A stretch of DNA of 64,000 nucleotides from Armatimonadota bacterium (GCA_026003195.1 BPGU01000001.1:915398-979397); one strand, 5' to 3'; shown: positions 34,436-43,092, counted from the first letter of the stretch. The notes: a model not told the origin generated them from the letters alone. A program made the numbers and translations.

Positions 34436-35284
34436 TTACAGAGACACCCATGCGCCTCCCGCTTGCTGGGAACGGTTGCTGGCATCCAGAATGCGCACAA
34501 TCTCCAGCGCTTCCTGCGGAGACACCGGCGATTGCTGCGTTTTAAAGAACTGCACCACCATCTTCATCAGGTTCCGGTAGAAGCCATTGTAGTCTTTGAC
34601 GGTCTCCACATGGTAGGTGTGGCCGACCTTCGCGCCAAAGACCCAGGGGAACACGTTCCACATGTTTTCGCAGTCGTGCACTTCCACCATGGCGCGTCGT
34701 CCGTCAGCGTACTCGATAGCGAGGAAGCGGCTGGCTGGTGTGCCGATATCCGCTACTCGTGTGGCGCCAGTTCCCATCAGCCCGACGATTAACGCGACGG
34801 TATGCACGCCGTAGCCCATCCACTCGCCCATGCCGCGCGCAAAGGCTTCCGAAAGGGTGCCGGTTAGCTGCGGGCGCATCGCTTCTAATTCCACCGCGAA
34901 CCGCAGGGCACTGGAGGAAGTCATCGGTGTGCCGTGCTGGTGTGCCATCTGCACGATTTTCTGGGCGTCGGGCAGGAGGGGAGAGAGCATCTTGTCGATA
35001 AAAGTCGGCTTGCCCGCGGGCAGAACCTGTTCGCAGAGCGCAAGGTGGTCCGCCAGGTTATCCGGCGCCAGCACCATGACCGCGTCCACCGCTTCTATCA
35101 CATCCGCGATGGAGCCTTTGCGTTCCACACCGTTTTGGGCGCACCAGTCCTCTCCGGTGGGATCACTTTCCCATGCAGCGACCACTCGCACGTCTTCAGC
35201 AGCAAGGTCTTCATGAAGCAGCTTCAGGAAGGTATTGGCATGGAAGTTGTTCAGGTGATGGTCCACAAAGCCAATCTTGAGCAT
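34436..35284 (-). CDS. Gfo/Idh/MocA-like oxidoreductase, shortened
   Basis: 282 residues, about 100 shorter than the other two copies in the window. MLKIGFVDHHLNNFHANTFL replaces the GxGxxG turn, so nucleotide binding is doubtful. VMVLAPDNLADHLALCEQVL and KPTFIDKMLSP keep the fold, with FIDKM in place of EKP. GMGEWMGYGVHTVALIVGLM is the C-domain helix with the conserved His. GGAGG precedes the ATG at 35284. Divergent from the MarR gene. Could be a sugar-binding or low-activity member. Confidence 0.75.
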   Translation of the reverse strand: MLKIGFVDHHLNNFHANTFLKLLHEDLAAEDVRVVAAWESDPTGEDWCAQNGVERKGSIADVIEAVDAVMVLAPDNLADHLALCEQVLPAGKPTFIDKMLSPLLPDAQKIVQMAHQHGTPMTSSSALRFAVELEAMRPQLTGTLSEAFARGMGEWMGYGVHTVALIVGLMGTGATRVADIGTPASRFLAIEYADGRRAMVEVHDCENMWNVFPWVFGAKVGHTYHVETVKDYNGFYRNLMKMVVQFFKTQQSPVSPQEALEIVRILDASNRSQQAGGAWVSL

Positions 35285-35376
35285 ATCGTCCTCCGATTCT
35301 GTTTTGGCAAACATTCATCACTTCTGCGTTGCTGGGGTTCTCTCCTGCGGGCAGCAGATAGACTCATTCAATCTGT

Positions 35377-35405
35377 TTGCATAAGTGAGCTGGATGTGAT
35401 ATAAT
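35377..35405 (+). promoter_or_regulatory. Promoter of the MarR-cysteine desulfurase operon
   Basis: TTGCAT, 17 bp, perfect TATAAT. TTTGC at 35376-35380 and GCAAA at 35418-35422 form an inverted pair around the start site and could be an operator arm. Confidence 0.65.
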
Positions 35406-35446
35406 TTATTCAGAGTAAGCAAATCACAGAAACGGGTGAATACGCG

Positions 35447-35992
35447 ATGGGAAAAGCAGAAAAAGATTACGAGTATGCGGTGCGTGTATCGAACCTGTTC
35501 GCGCAGATCATGACGAAGAGCCTGAGCGAAAGGCTGGTAGCGGAGTTGACTCATGAGGAGATTACCCTGCCGCAGCTGCAGGCGATGCGCTATATCTGGT
35601 TGCATCGCAACGCGACGGTCGGCGAAGTGGCAGATGGGCTGGATATCAGCTATCCCTCGGCGACAAACATGCTGAATCGGCTTGTTCGCAAAGGGCTGGT
35701 TACTCGGCATGGCAACCCCGCTGACAGGCGTTTCGTAGAGGTACAGCTCACTGAAAAAGGTGAACGTTTGACGCGACAGGTCGAAGAGGAGCGCACAGCC
35801 CGTCTGATGCAGGTACTGGACGAGATGTCGCCGGAGGAACGGCAATCGCTCATCGATGGACTGACGGCATTTATCCTCGCCACCGTGGAGAAAGATAAGC
35901 AGGTGATTGAGGAAATCTGCCTGCGCTGTGGAGTTCAGGCGAACGGAAATTGCCCGATCAGTGAGGTGTATCCTTCTGTGGGATGCCGGTAG
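35447..35992 (+). CDS. MarR-family regulator with four-cysteine C-terminal tail
   Basis: 181 residues. The winged helix spans about residues 41-110 (LPQLQAMRYIWLHRN, VADGLDISYPSATNMLNRL recognition helix, HGNPADRRFVEVQLTEKG wing). After the dimerisation helix the tail carries Cys158, Cys161, Cys169 and Cys180 (CLRCG, GNCP, VGCR), a spacing able to bind a metal or Fe-S cluster. The cysteine desulfurase gene starts seven bases after its stop. I infer a regulator sensing iron-sulfur or metal status and controlling its own operon. The sensor role is not shown by homology. Confidence 0.8.
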   Translation: MGKAEKDYEYAVRVSNLFAQIMTKSLSERLVAELTHEEITLPQLQAMRYIWLHRNATVGEVADGLDISYPSATNMLNRLVRKGLVTRHGNPADRRFVEVQLTEKGERLTRQVEEERTARLMQVLDEMSPEERQSLIDGLTAFILATVEKDKQVIEEICLRCGVQANGNCPISEVYPSVGCR

Positions 35993-35999
35993 GGCGAGG

Positions 36000-37160
36000 A
36001 TGCTGTTACCTGTCTATTTGGACCACGCAGCGACGACGCCTGTAGCGCCGGAGGTGCTGCAGGCGATGGAGCCTTTCTGGGAGCGTGCCTTTGGGAACCC
36101 TTCTGCTATCTACACGCTTGGGCAGGAGGCACGCGATGCGGTAGAACGCGCCCGTGAGCAAGTTGCCATGCTCGTCCATGCCGATGCGGATGAGGTGTAC
36201 TTCACCAGCGGGGGCACCGAAAGCGATAACTGGGCGATAAAGGGTATGGCACGAGCATGGGGGAACCATAAAAATCACCTCATCACCACTCCCATCGAAC
36301 ATCATGCGGTACTGGAGGCGTGCGAATCGCTCCGCGAATGGGGATGGGAAATCACCTTTGTTCCTGTGGATAGCACTGGGCTGGTAGACCCAGAGGATGT
36401 GCGTCGGGCTATTACCCCTCGTACGGGGTTGATCACAGTCATGCACGCTAACAACGAAGTGGGTACTATCGAGCCCATTGCGGAGATTGGCGCGATCGCT
36501 CGCGAGCATGGTATCCCCTTCCACACCGACGCGGTGCAGACAGTGGGGAAGATACCTGTGGATATGGATGCGCTGAATGTGGACATGCTCACTCTCTCTG
36601 CACACAAGCTGTATGGTCCGAAGGGAGTGGGCGCGCTGGTCGTTCGTCGGGGCACGCCTATCCGTCCGTTGCTGGATGGTGGTGGTCAGGAACGGGGTCG
36701 GCGCGGTGGAACCTATAACGTGCCGGGCATCGTGGGGCTGGGCGCGGCAGCAGAACGAGCCATGCGACACGGGGCACAGGAGATGGAGTGGGTGCGTGCT
36801 CTGCGTGACCGACTGGTAAAGGGTATCGTGGAGCGCGTACCCGATGCTGTGCTGACAGGGCATCCGGTGCAACGCCTTCCGAATAACGCGCACCTCGCCT
36901 TCGCTGACGTGGAGGGCGAATCGCTGGTGCTGTCGCTGGATGCGGTAGGCATCTACTGTTCGGCAGGGGCGGCGTGCTCCTCTGGCGACACTGAACCGTC
37001 GCATGTGCTGGTGGCGATGGGGGTAGAGCGACATCTCATCGAAGGCTCCGTGCGATTCACCCTGGGCAAAGATAACACAGAGGAGCAGATAGACTACACC
37101 ATAGAGCAGGTTGTCAAGGCGGTACAGAAGCTGCGCTCGCTGAGGGTGTCGCGGTTGTGA
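36000..37160 (+). CDS. Cysteine desulfurase (NifS/IscS type)
   Basis: 386 residues. PLP enzyme that moves sulfur from cysteine to Fe-S or tRNA thiolation partners. VYLDHAATTPV, FTSGGTESDNWAIKG, HHAVLEA, HTDAVQTVGKIPVD and SAHKLYGPKGVGAL (PLP Lys about residue 204) are all present. The catalytic Cys loop is GAACSSGDTEPSHVL. Start at the ATG 36000, preceded by AGGGCGAGG. In-frame sequence upstream belongs to the end of the MarR gene. No scaffold gene (iscU) follows, so its partner must be elsewhere. Confidence 0.93.
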   Translation: MLLPVYLDHAATTPVAPEVLQAMEPFWERAFGNPSAIYTLGQEARDAVERAREQVAMLVHADADEVYFTSGGTESDNWAIKGMARAWGNHKNHLITTPIEHHAVLEACESLREWGWEITFVPVDSTGLVDPEDVRRAITPRTGLITVMHANNEVGTIEPIAEIGAIAREHGIPFHTDAVQTVGKIPVDMDALNVDMLTLSAHKLYGPKGVGALVVRRGTPIRPLLDGGGQERGRRGGTYNVPGIVGLGAAAERAMRHGAQEMEWVRALRDRLVKGIVERVPDAVLTGHPVQRLPNNAHLAFADVEGESLVLSLDAVGIYCSAGAACSSGDTEPSHVLVAMGVERHLIEGSVRFTLGKDNTEEQIDYTIEQVVKAVQKLRSLRVSRL

Positions 37161-37171
37161 ATGCAGGGGGG

Positions 37172-37537
37172 TTACTGCTCCGTGAGCGGATTTTGTCCCC
37201 AAATCGTGACGCTGTGCTCGAGCATCTTTGTCCACACGGGTAGCACCTGTTGAAACTCCTCTTCGGCAAGCACCTGTGGCTCCAGACCAACCAGCCCGAA
37301 AGTGCGCTTCACCACTGCGAAGGCATCATCCCTCGGTTTGCCCGCGTACACCACCAGCAGGTCGATGTCGCTGAAGGCGGTGTAATTGCCTTTCGCATAA
37401 GAGCCGAACAGCACCACCCATCGTACCGGCAAATGCTCCAGCAGCTGGGGCATTCTGGCACGGAGCGATTCTATCACCTCTTCTTGCGTGTATCTAGGTG
37501 AGAAGACTCTCACAGAACTCGACGACGGCTTGCGCAT
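37172..37537 (-). CDS. Minimal nucleotidyltransferase (MNT) of a HEPN-MNT pair
   Basis: 121 residues. WVVLFGSYAKGNYTAFSDID contains the GSxx(n)DxD catalytic motif of minimal nucleotidyltransferases. In HEPN-MNT modules this protein AMPylates and silences the HEPN RNase. It overlaps the HEPN gene end by 44 bases if the ATG at 37537 is used. A GTG at 37513 is an alternative that shortens the overlap. A decayed second pair is at 60928-61150. Confidence 0.8.
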   Translation of the reverse strand: MRKPSSSSVRVFSPRYTQEEVIESLRARMPQLLEHLPVRWVVLFGSYAKGNYTAFSDIDLLVVYAGKPRDDAFAVVKRTFGLVGLEPQVLAEEEFQQVLPVWTKMLEHSVTIWGQNPLTEQ

Positions 37538-37880
37538 AGTTTATGAACCTCTCTGCCTCCTTCTTCGAATAGCGCGTTCGTGGCGAACCAGAGGGCAGGG
37601 CGTCTGGATACCTCGTGGAGATATATCCCTTGTCCAGTTCTATAGCCATGTCGTACAGCTCTTCTGGAACCGAGATATGTGCAGGGAGCGCATTCAGCAG
37701 GTCTACGATGGAGTGCCCCCATGCTTCTAGCCGATGTCGCTTGAGAACCGCTTTCACCGCCTTCTCGGCAGCTTGCTGGGCGGAGAAACACGCCCACTCA
37801 TAGAAACCGTCTTGCAGGTCGTTCCGGGCATGTTGCAAGTCGCCTCGCGCCTGATCTATCCAATCGTCACTACGTTCCAT
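37494..37880 (-). CDS. HEPN-domain protein (toxin-like) of a HEPN-MNT pair
   Basis: 128 residues, all helical. SDDWIDQARGDLQHARNDL, then ACFSAQQAAEKAVKAVL, is the HEPN core. GHSIVDLL carries the conserved His. An Arg-x4-6-His RNase motif is not clear, so it may be a HEPN of the non-catalytic subgroup. The ATG at 37880 begins the conserved helix, and ATGs at 37898 and 37922 are alternatives. Encoded before the MNT gene. Confidence 0.78.
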   Translation of the reverse strand: MERSDDWIDQARGDLQHARNDLQDGFYEWACFSAQQAAEKAVKAVLKRHRLEAWGHSIVDLLNALPAHISVPEELYDMAIELDKGYISTRYPDALPSGSPRTRYSKKEAERFINYAQAVVEFCESLLT

Positions 37881-37930
37881 GTGAAATATTCCCCCCATGG
37901 AGGTGAAATAGTACTCTGCCAAACCTTTTC

Positions 37931-38093
37931 CTTAAGATGTTGGTATTGTCCCAGCGATGGAAAAACGCGGGCAACAGGGAACGAAACCTGCTTGCGCAGG
38001 TTATCCACCCCCGAAGGGGGTTTTGTGGTTGTTGCCCGCGACTTCCAGTCGCCGGGTGGTCTATAACAACATATAACCTTGACAGACTACTAG
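37931..38093 (+). repeat. Cloverleaf-forming interspersed repeat, copy A
   Basis: 163 bp nearly identical to 49488-49650 and in the same orientation. Outer stem CGCGGGCAAC (37966-37975) with GTTGCCCGCG (38031-38040). Inside are hairpins ACCTGC/GCAGGT (37986-38001) and CCCCC/GGGGG (38008-38020), with GACT/AGTC (38040-38050) beyond it. Similarity may reach back to 37921. The right end supplies the stop codon of prfA. Confidence 0.8.
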
Positions 38094-39175
38094 ACCGTCC
38101 CGACCAGCTCTTCTTGCAAACTGGCCTCTTGCAGCTTCCGGGCCTGATCCTCAGCAATCAGCGCGTCCACGAAGGGCTGGATATCGCCGTCCAGAATCTC
38201 CTGCAGATTGTAGATGGTTAATCCGATACGGTGGTCGGTCACGCGCCCCTGCGGGAAGTTGTAGGTGCGGATTTTCTCGCTGCGGTCGCCCGTGCCCACC
38301 TGCGATTTGCGCGTGGCAGTGCGTTCCGCCTCCAGTTGTTGTTGCTGCAGGTCGTACAGGCGCGTGCGCAACATGCGCATGGCTTTTTCACGGTTCTGCA
38401 GTTGCGATCGCTCGTCCTGACAGGTGACCACGATACCCGTCGGCTTGTGCAGGATGCGCACGGCGGTTTCGTTCTTCTGCATGTGCTGACCGCCTGCACT
38501 GCCCGCGCGGAAGGTGTCTATCTCCAGGTCCTCAGGGTTCATCTCCACTTCCACCTCTTCGGCTTCAGGCAGCACGGCGACGGTGGCGGCGGAGGTGTGG
38601 ATACGTCCGCTGCTTTCGGTGACGGGCACTCGCTGCACGCGATGCACGCCGCTTTCGTACTTCAGCGCGCTGTACGCCCCTTTGCCCTCGATGAGTATCA
38701 CAACCTCCTTGTAACCACCGATGCCTGTTTCCTGGACATCCAGAATCTCATACTTCCAGCCGCGACGCTCGGCATAGCGCATATACATCCGCGCCAGCTC
38801 CGCCGCGAAGAGAGCCGCTTCTTCGCCCCCTGTACCTGCGCGGATCTCCAGCAACACGTTGCGCTCATCATTGGGGTCTTTGGGCAGGAGCATGAGCTTC
38901 AGCTGGTGTTCCTGCTGCTCACGCAGCTCCTTCAGTGCGTCCAGCTCCTCCTGTGCGAGGTCGTGCATCTCGGGGTCATCCAGCAGGGACTCCGCCTCTT
39001 CGATGCGCTTCAGAGTAGTTTTATATTCGCGGAACGCCTGCACAATGGGCTGCAGCTCCGCATGTGCTTTGCCCAGCCGTTGCAGCTCCTTCGGGTCGGA
39101 AGCTACCTGCGGGTCGGCAAGAGCCTGTTCTATCTGTTCGAAACGCTTTTCAACCTCTTCCAAACGGGATAACAC
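38090..39175 (-). CDS. prfA: Peptide chain release factor 1
   Basis: 361 residues. Decoding motif in PVTESSGRIHTS (the PxT tripeptide reading UAA/UAG) and the catalytic GGQ in GSAGGQHMQKNETAVR (about residue 233). The N-terminal helical domain (residues 1-110) is complete. GTG start with AAGGAGG twelve bases upstream. The TAG stop lies in the last bases of the cloverleaf repeat, so the final residues may be newly set by the repeat. Confidence 0.95.
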   Translation of the reverse strand: MLSRLEEVEKRFEQIEQALADPQVASDPKELQRLGKAHAELQPIVQAFREYKTTLKRIEEAESLLDDPEMHDLAQEELDALKELREQQEHQLKLMLLPKDPNDERNVLLEIRAGTGGEEAALFAAELARMYMRYAERRGWKYEILDVQETGIGGYKEVVILIEGKGAYSALKYESGVHRVQRVPVTESSGRIHTSAATVAVLPEAEEVEVEMNPEDLEIDTFRAGSAGGQHMQKNETAVRILHKPTGIVVTCQDERSQLQNREKAMRMLRTRLYDLQQQQLEAERTATRKSQVGTGDRSEKIRTYNFPQGRVTDHRIGLTIYNLQEILDGDIQPFVDALIAEDQARKLQEASLQEELVGTV

Positions 39176-39239
39176 GGGTGGTTCAGTCCTCCTTCCGCAA
39201 CAGAATTATATCCCGAAAGAGAGGGAGATGCAAAGGCTG

Positions 39240-39268
39240 TTGACTCGGCAAGGTAAAGGGCGTAAAAT
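39240..39268 (+). promoter_or_regulatory. Promoter of the TPR gene
   Basis: TTGACT, 17 bp, TAAAAT, ending 70 bases before the ATG at 39339. Confidence 0.55.
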
Positions 39269-39338
39269 CGCTTTAGTAGTAACCTGTAGCGGGTACGAGG
39301 TGTCAGTACGGTTGAGACATCGTGTAGGGGGTGACGTG

Positions 39339-39749
39339 ATGGCAGACGCTCAGAAGTGGCTGGAAGAAGGGATGGAGTTTTTCAAGCAGGGGCGCTACGA
39401 AGAGTGCATCGAGCGCATGTATTGGGTTCTGCAGAAGGATGCGGAACAGTATACGGCATGGTTCTACGTAGGGGCAGCGTACGCACAGATGCATGATTAC
39501 GAGAACGCCGCACATGCTTTCTTCAAGGCTGCCGAGATACAACCTGACTCGTACCGGGCGCACTATAACCTGGGGGCAGCTTACGAAGCACTGGGGTCCT
39601 ATATGGAAGCCGAGATGGAGTACGAACAGGCGCTGCAGCTGAACCCCGAGTATGAGAATGCCAAAAAAGGGCTGATGAGGCTGCGCCAATTGCACCGGGA
39701 AACCTATCGGAAATCACCGTGGGACCAGCCTTCACAGCCGCAGGCTTAA
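39339..39749 (+). CDS. Tetratricopeptide repeat protein
   Basis: 136 residues built of about three TPR units (EEGMEFFKQGRYEECIERM, AWFYVGAAYAQMHDYENAAH, AHYNLGAAYEALGSYMEAE). No signal peptide or membrane segment. AGGGGGTG precedes the ATG at 39339. A GTG one codon earlier is possible. Stop codon overlaps that of convergent rluB by two bases. Protein-binding role only. Confidence 0.8.
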   Translation: MADAQKWLEEGMEFFKQGRYEECIERMYWVLQKDAEQYTAWFYVGAAYAQMHDYENAAHAFFKAAEIQPDSYRAHYNLGAAYEALGSYMEAEMEYEQALQLNPEYENAKKGLMRLRQLHRETYRKSPWDQPSQPQA

Positions 39750-40489
39750 GCAGATAACCCCACAGCGCGACAGAGGACGGCAACCTCCTCTTCGGTGAGG
39801 TGCCTCCATGCCCCGACGGGCAAGTTGCGCAAAGTGAGCACACCGAACCGCTCGCGGTGCAGGCGCACGACGGGATGCCCGACTGCCTGACACATCCGTT
39901 TGACCTGTCGCTTGCGTCCTTCGTGGATGGTCAGGCGGAGGAGGGTGGTTTTGCGCTCGGCAAGATACCGCACTTTCTGCACCTGCGCAGGAGCGGTCAT
40001 ACCGTCTTCCAGCGGTAATCCTTCCCGCAAGCGACGGAGGGCTTCTTCACCGACCTCACCACGCACCTCCACCAGATAGGTTTTCGGCACGCCGTAGCGC
40101 GGATGGGTGAGGCGATACGCCAGCTCGCCGTCATCGGTCAGCAACAGCGCGCCTGTGGTATCAGCGTCCAGGCGACCGACAGGGAACACAGCAGCGGTGA
40201 CGCCCTGTAGCAAATCCATCACTGTGCGCGCAGCATGCGCGTCGCGGCGGGTGGTGACTACGCCCGCTGGCTTGTGTAGCAAGATGTAGGTGTGCTGTTC
40301 TGGCAGCTGCACCCGCTTGCCATCTACCTCTATGATGTCGGTGTGCGGATCAACCTGCGCGCCCAGCTGGGTGACCACCTGCCCGTTCACGCGCACGCGC
40401 CCCTGCAAGATGATCTGCTCGCACGCCCTGCGCGAGCCGTAGCCTGCCTGCGCCAGGGTTTTCTGCAACCGTTGCTGGCGATTAATCAT
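39746..40489 (-). CDS. rluB: rRNA pseudouridine synthase (RsuA/RluB family)
   Basis: 247 residues. An S4 domain (RLQKTLAQAGYGSRRACEQ, residues 6-24) is followed by the catalytic site VGRLDADTTGALLLT (Asp about 107), then KPAGVVTT-type and YLVEVRGEV segments and HEGRKRQVKRMCQAVGHPV, matching the RsuA/RluB/RluE subfamily. It modifies a uridine in 23S or 16S rRNA. The ATG overlaps the end of the dockerin-like gene by eight bases. Confidence 0.9.
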   Translation of the reverse strand: MINRQQRLQKTLAQAGYGSRRACEQIILQGRVRVNGQVVTQLGAQVDPHTDIIEVDGKRVQLPEQHTYILLHKPAGVVTTRRDAHAARTVMDLLQGVTAAVFPVGRLDADTTGALLLTDDGELAYRLTHPRYGVPKTYLVEVRGEVGEEALRRLREGLPLEDGMTAPAQVQKVRYLAERKTTLLRLTIHEGRKRQVKRMCQAVGHPVVRLHRERFGVLTLRNLPVGAWRHLTEEEVAVLCRAVGLSA

Positions 40490-41381
40490 CGCCGGTTAAT
40501 CCAAAGTTGCGCACCAGCGCGCCAAAGTCAAACAGCGTCACCTCCGCATCGCCGTCCAAATCCGCTTCGGGGTTCCAGTGGCTGTCGCCCGGCACGCTGC
40601 CAAACGCCACCACCAACGCACCGAAGTCAAACAGCGTCACCTCGTTGTCGCCGTCGATGTCGCCGTTCACCAGCGAGGCGTTCACCCCACTCACGTTCGC
40701 TCCGTTGACCTGAACGTTGCGCACTACCTTGCGCAGCCAGTGGCTTGCCTGGAACGCCAGGTCGTAGTTGCCGTTGGGCACATCCGGCAAGGCATAGTTG
40801 CCTGCACTGTCCAGATTGAGCGTCACCGTGCGGATAGGGTTCGTGCTGCCCGCAGGGCGCAACTGCACCACGATCGGCACGGTGGTGATGTCACCGCCCC
40901 AGTCGCCCAGCTGCACCTTGCCGCTGATGGTGTAGGTGCGCACAATGGGACGTGCAGGTCCCCCAGAGGTCGTCCACCAGTCAAATACCACCCACACTTC
41001 CCAAATCCAGTCCCAGTATGCCATCTGACCCTGCATCTTCGCGCCGTTCTGGGTGATCGTTCCTTGCCACACCACGTCGGTGTTGCCCACGCCGGGGATG
41101 TTGGCGACGCCGGAGAAGGAGATGGTATCCCCATCCACCCTGCCGGAGATGGTGTATTGCCCCAGCGGGTTGTTGTTGGGTGGCAGGTATTGCACCCTTC
41201 CAGTAAACTCGCCGGTGGTGGTGTTTTGGGTGAAGAAGCGGATGTTGCCGTCAAACACCCAGCCGTAGAAGACATCGCGGATTTGCGCCGTCCAGGTGGT
41301 GTTGGAGATGTCCCAGTTAGGCGGCGCGGCGAGGGTGGGTATCGCCAGCGCGAGCACGAGAAGCCAGAGGTGACGTCTCAT
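40482..41381 (-). CDS. Secreted protein ending in two dockerin-like EF-hand repeats
   Basis: 299 residues. A signal peptide (MRRHLWLLVLALAIPTLAA) is followed by a beta-rich domain (about 20-145), a prealbumin-like carboxypeptidase-regulatory fold (YTISGKVQLG, GNYALPDVPNGNYDLAFQA) and a tail with two Ca-binding loops (NGDIDGDNEVTLFDFGALV and EADLDGDAEVTLFDFGALV). These pair like type I dockerins, yet no cohesin or scaffoldin is known in the window. Another gene ending with the same repeats is cut by the right edge at 63789. A secreted or surface role is inferred. Confidence 0.8.
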   Translation of the reverse strand: MRRHLWLLVLALAIPTLAAPPNWDISNTTWTAQIRDVFYGWVFDGNIRFFTQNTTTGEFTGRVQYLPPNNNPLGQYTISGRVDGDTISFSGVANIPGVGNTDVVWQGTITQNGAKMQGQMAYWDWIWEVWVVFDWWTTSGGPARPIVRTYTISGKVQLGDWGGDITTVPIVVQLRPAGSTNPIRTVTLNLDSAGNYALPDVPNGNYDLAFQASHWLRKVVRNVQVNGANVSGVNASLVNGDIDGDNEVTLFDFGALVVAFGSVPGDSHWNPEADLDGDAEVTLFDFGALVRNFGLTGDD

Positions 41382-41432
41382 AGTTGGAGCCTCCTTTCTC
41401 GCAGAATCATGCCGAGTTTATTGTAACACAAT

Positions 41433-41447
41433 GCCATATTATATGGC
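41433..41447. promoter_or_regulatory. Perfect 15-bp dyad upstream of the dockerin-like gene
   Basis: GCCATAT-T-ATATGGC is a perfect inverted repeat containing a TATAAT-like core, 52-66 bases ahead of the start on the minus strand. It could be an operator or promoter element. Confidence 0.35.
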
Positions 41448-41450
41448 GAA

Positions 41451-42508
41451 TCAGGTGGTTTCTACGGCGTCTACTGGTAGAGCCGATACCACCAGATAAC
41501 GCATCTGCCCCTGAATGGGCACCTCCACGAGATAACACTTCCCCATGTCGGCTTCAGGCATGTCCTTCTGCCAGAAAGAGCCGTCCACCCCGAGGTACAC
41601 ACTTTTGCCGTGCTTTGCCCAGCGCAGCAGGTGAAAGTGATAAAACGCCCAACCTGTTGACCACGCATTGCCTGCACCCCGTACATCCCTGTCATAGTGT
41701 CTTCCCTGCTCATCCACGAAATGCAGGCGAGCAAGCAGGTCATGCTGGCGATGTACTCTATTCTGTTCGGTACGCGTCGGGTCAAAAAATACTGCCCACT
41801 TGCCATTCGGGAAACCAGCAGGTGTTGTCCTGCGGGTGCGCCTTGAGGCGTTTGGGGTTGCAGCGGGGCGGTATCGGCGTATTCCCTACCATACAGTTGA
41901 CGATATAGCCGCAAAGCATGGCGAAATGCTCTTCCCATCAGACGGTCGAGCTCAGAATAGGGAAGTGCACGAGCTTCCTCTTCATCTACGGATGTGGCAT
42001 AGAATAGTTGCTCTCCTCGCCCCTGCCACACCCCGTAGACCAGGCGTTGACTGTCCGGTGACCAGAAGTAGCAGTCTGCTTTCCCCGCCAAACGCCGTGA
42101 CCGTCCGGTAGCAACCTCTACCACATGCAATCCCGACACCTGTTCATACCCTGTCGTTGCCACATATTTGCTGTTGGGTGACCAGCGCCAGTCGCCCTGG
42201 TAAGCATCTGGCGTCACCCGGCGGATAGACAGGTTGGCTGTTTCACCGATAGCCAGCGCAATCGGCTTGGGACGACCTCCCGGTGAATCGGCCCGCGGGA
42301 TGAATGACGCCGCCAGCCATTTCCCGTCAGGTGAGAGCTTTACCTGCCCCAGGTTGTACTGGTCGCCTTCGTAGCTGTTTGGAAGTGATCGCCCGCCTGC
42401 GTACCTTCCGTTGCGGAAGGTTTCCAGCCTGGTGACAGGTTGTTCACGCATAGCGCCCAGCTGATACGTGATTACCAATCCTGAGAAAGGCAGTCTGGGC
42501 ATTTCCAT
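41451..42508 (-). CDS. Beta-propeller (PD40/TolB-like) protein, frameshifted
   Basis: VKLSPDGKWLAASFIP, WRWSPNSKYVATTGYE and CYFWSPDSQRLVYGVW are typical PD40/WD40-like propeller blades. The N-terminal frame runs from 42508 to about 41815. The second frame adds FPNGKWAVFFDPTRTEQNRV, HFVDEQGRHYDRDVRGAG and a C-terminal beta domain to 41451. A missing base in the AAA run at 41812-41814 (plus strand) explains the break. No signal peptide is visible. Probably a cytoplasmic propeller of unknown target. Confidence 0.65.
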
Positions 42509-42603
42509 GACGCCTCCCTCCTCTTGATGCCTGTTGCGTTGTTCTGTTGACAGTATGCCAGTACCCTTGGTGTATCCGCAACCGCTTGCCTGCGCGCCCC
42601 GGG

Positions 42604-42885
42604 CTATGTTTCCGTATCGGGCTCCACCCGGACTGCTGTGGCAAGGTGGTGGTCAATAGCGATTTGTGTGAAGCCCACTTGCAGTACGTAGGCAGGGAAC
42701 CGTTGCACCACTTTGACACGGGTACCTGGTATCACGCCCAAAGCTATCAGTTTCTGAGCCACCGTGTGGTCGTGCAGGCGCAGCTCGCTCACATAAGCCG
42801 CCTCCCCCACACGCAGTGCCGTGAGGGGTAGAGTGCCTTCCGCAGCCTCCTCGGGATGTCCGCGCTGGCGATGGCGTTTGCGCAC
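42604..42885 (-). CDS. feoA: FeoA-domain protein
   Basis: 93 residues. LTALRVGEAAYVSELR, then AQKLIALGVIPGTRVKVVQR, is the SH3-like FeoA domain that supports FeoB ferrous-iron uptake. A basic N-terminal extension of about 20 residues precedes it. Last gene of a five-gene iron operon, three bases after the zinc-ribbon gene. Confidence 0.88.
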   Translation of the reverse strand: MRKRHRQRGHPEEAAEGTLPLTALRVGEAAYVSELRLHDHTVAQKLIALGVIPGTRVKVVQRFPAYVLQVGFTQIAIDHHLATAVRVEPDTET

Positions 42886-42888
42886 CGG

Positions 42889-43092
42889 CTATTCCCTCTG
42901 GCGTATTGCTACTTCGACAGCGCGTCGTGCCCGCCACCGGCGCAGCCACTGTACCAGCGCAGGCTCCTGAGGTTGCTCGTAACCACAGCGCGGGCATTTC
43001 GTCAGATGGCATCCCCCGAATAGACCGCATCCCTGGCATACCAGCGCGGCTTCGTCCTGCTCGTAGGTGTAGCCGCAAAAGGCGCATTTCAT
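42889..43092 (-). CDS. Small zinc-ribbon/rubredoxin-like protein in the feo operon
   Basis: 67 residues. Seven cysteines (Cys3, 6, 19, 22, 28, 33, 36; KCAFCG, CQGCG, GCH, CPRCG) suggest a four-Cys metal knuckle plus extra ligands, followed by a basic amphipathic helix (WLRRWRARRAVEVAIRQ). It occupies the place of FeoC. Its start overlaps the feoB stop by four bases (ATGA). I do not recognise a family. A metal- or iron-binding accessory of FeoB is inferred. Confidence 0.7.
   Translation of the reverse strand: MKCAFCGYTYEQDEAALVCQGCGLFGGCHLTKCPRCGYEQPQEPALVQWLRRWRARRAVEVAIRQRE

Noticed and set aside
37870-38157. Minus-strand frames through the cloverleaf repeats that look alike at both copies
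   Set aside because: The similarity comes from the repeat itself. No ribosome site, and the frames run into neighbouring genes.
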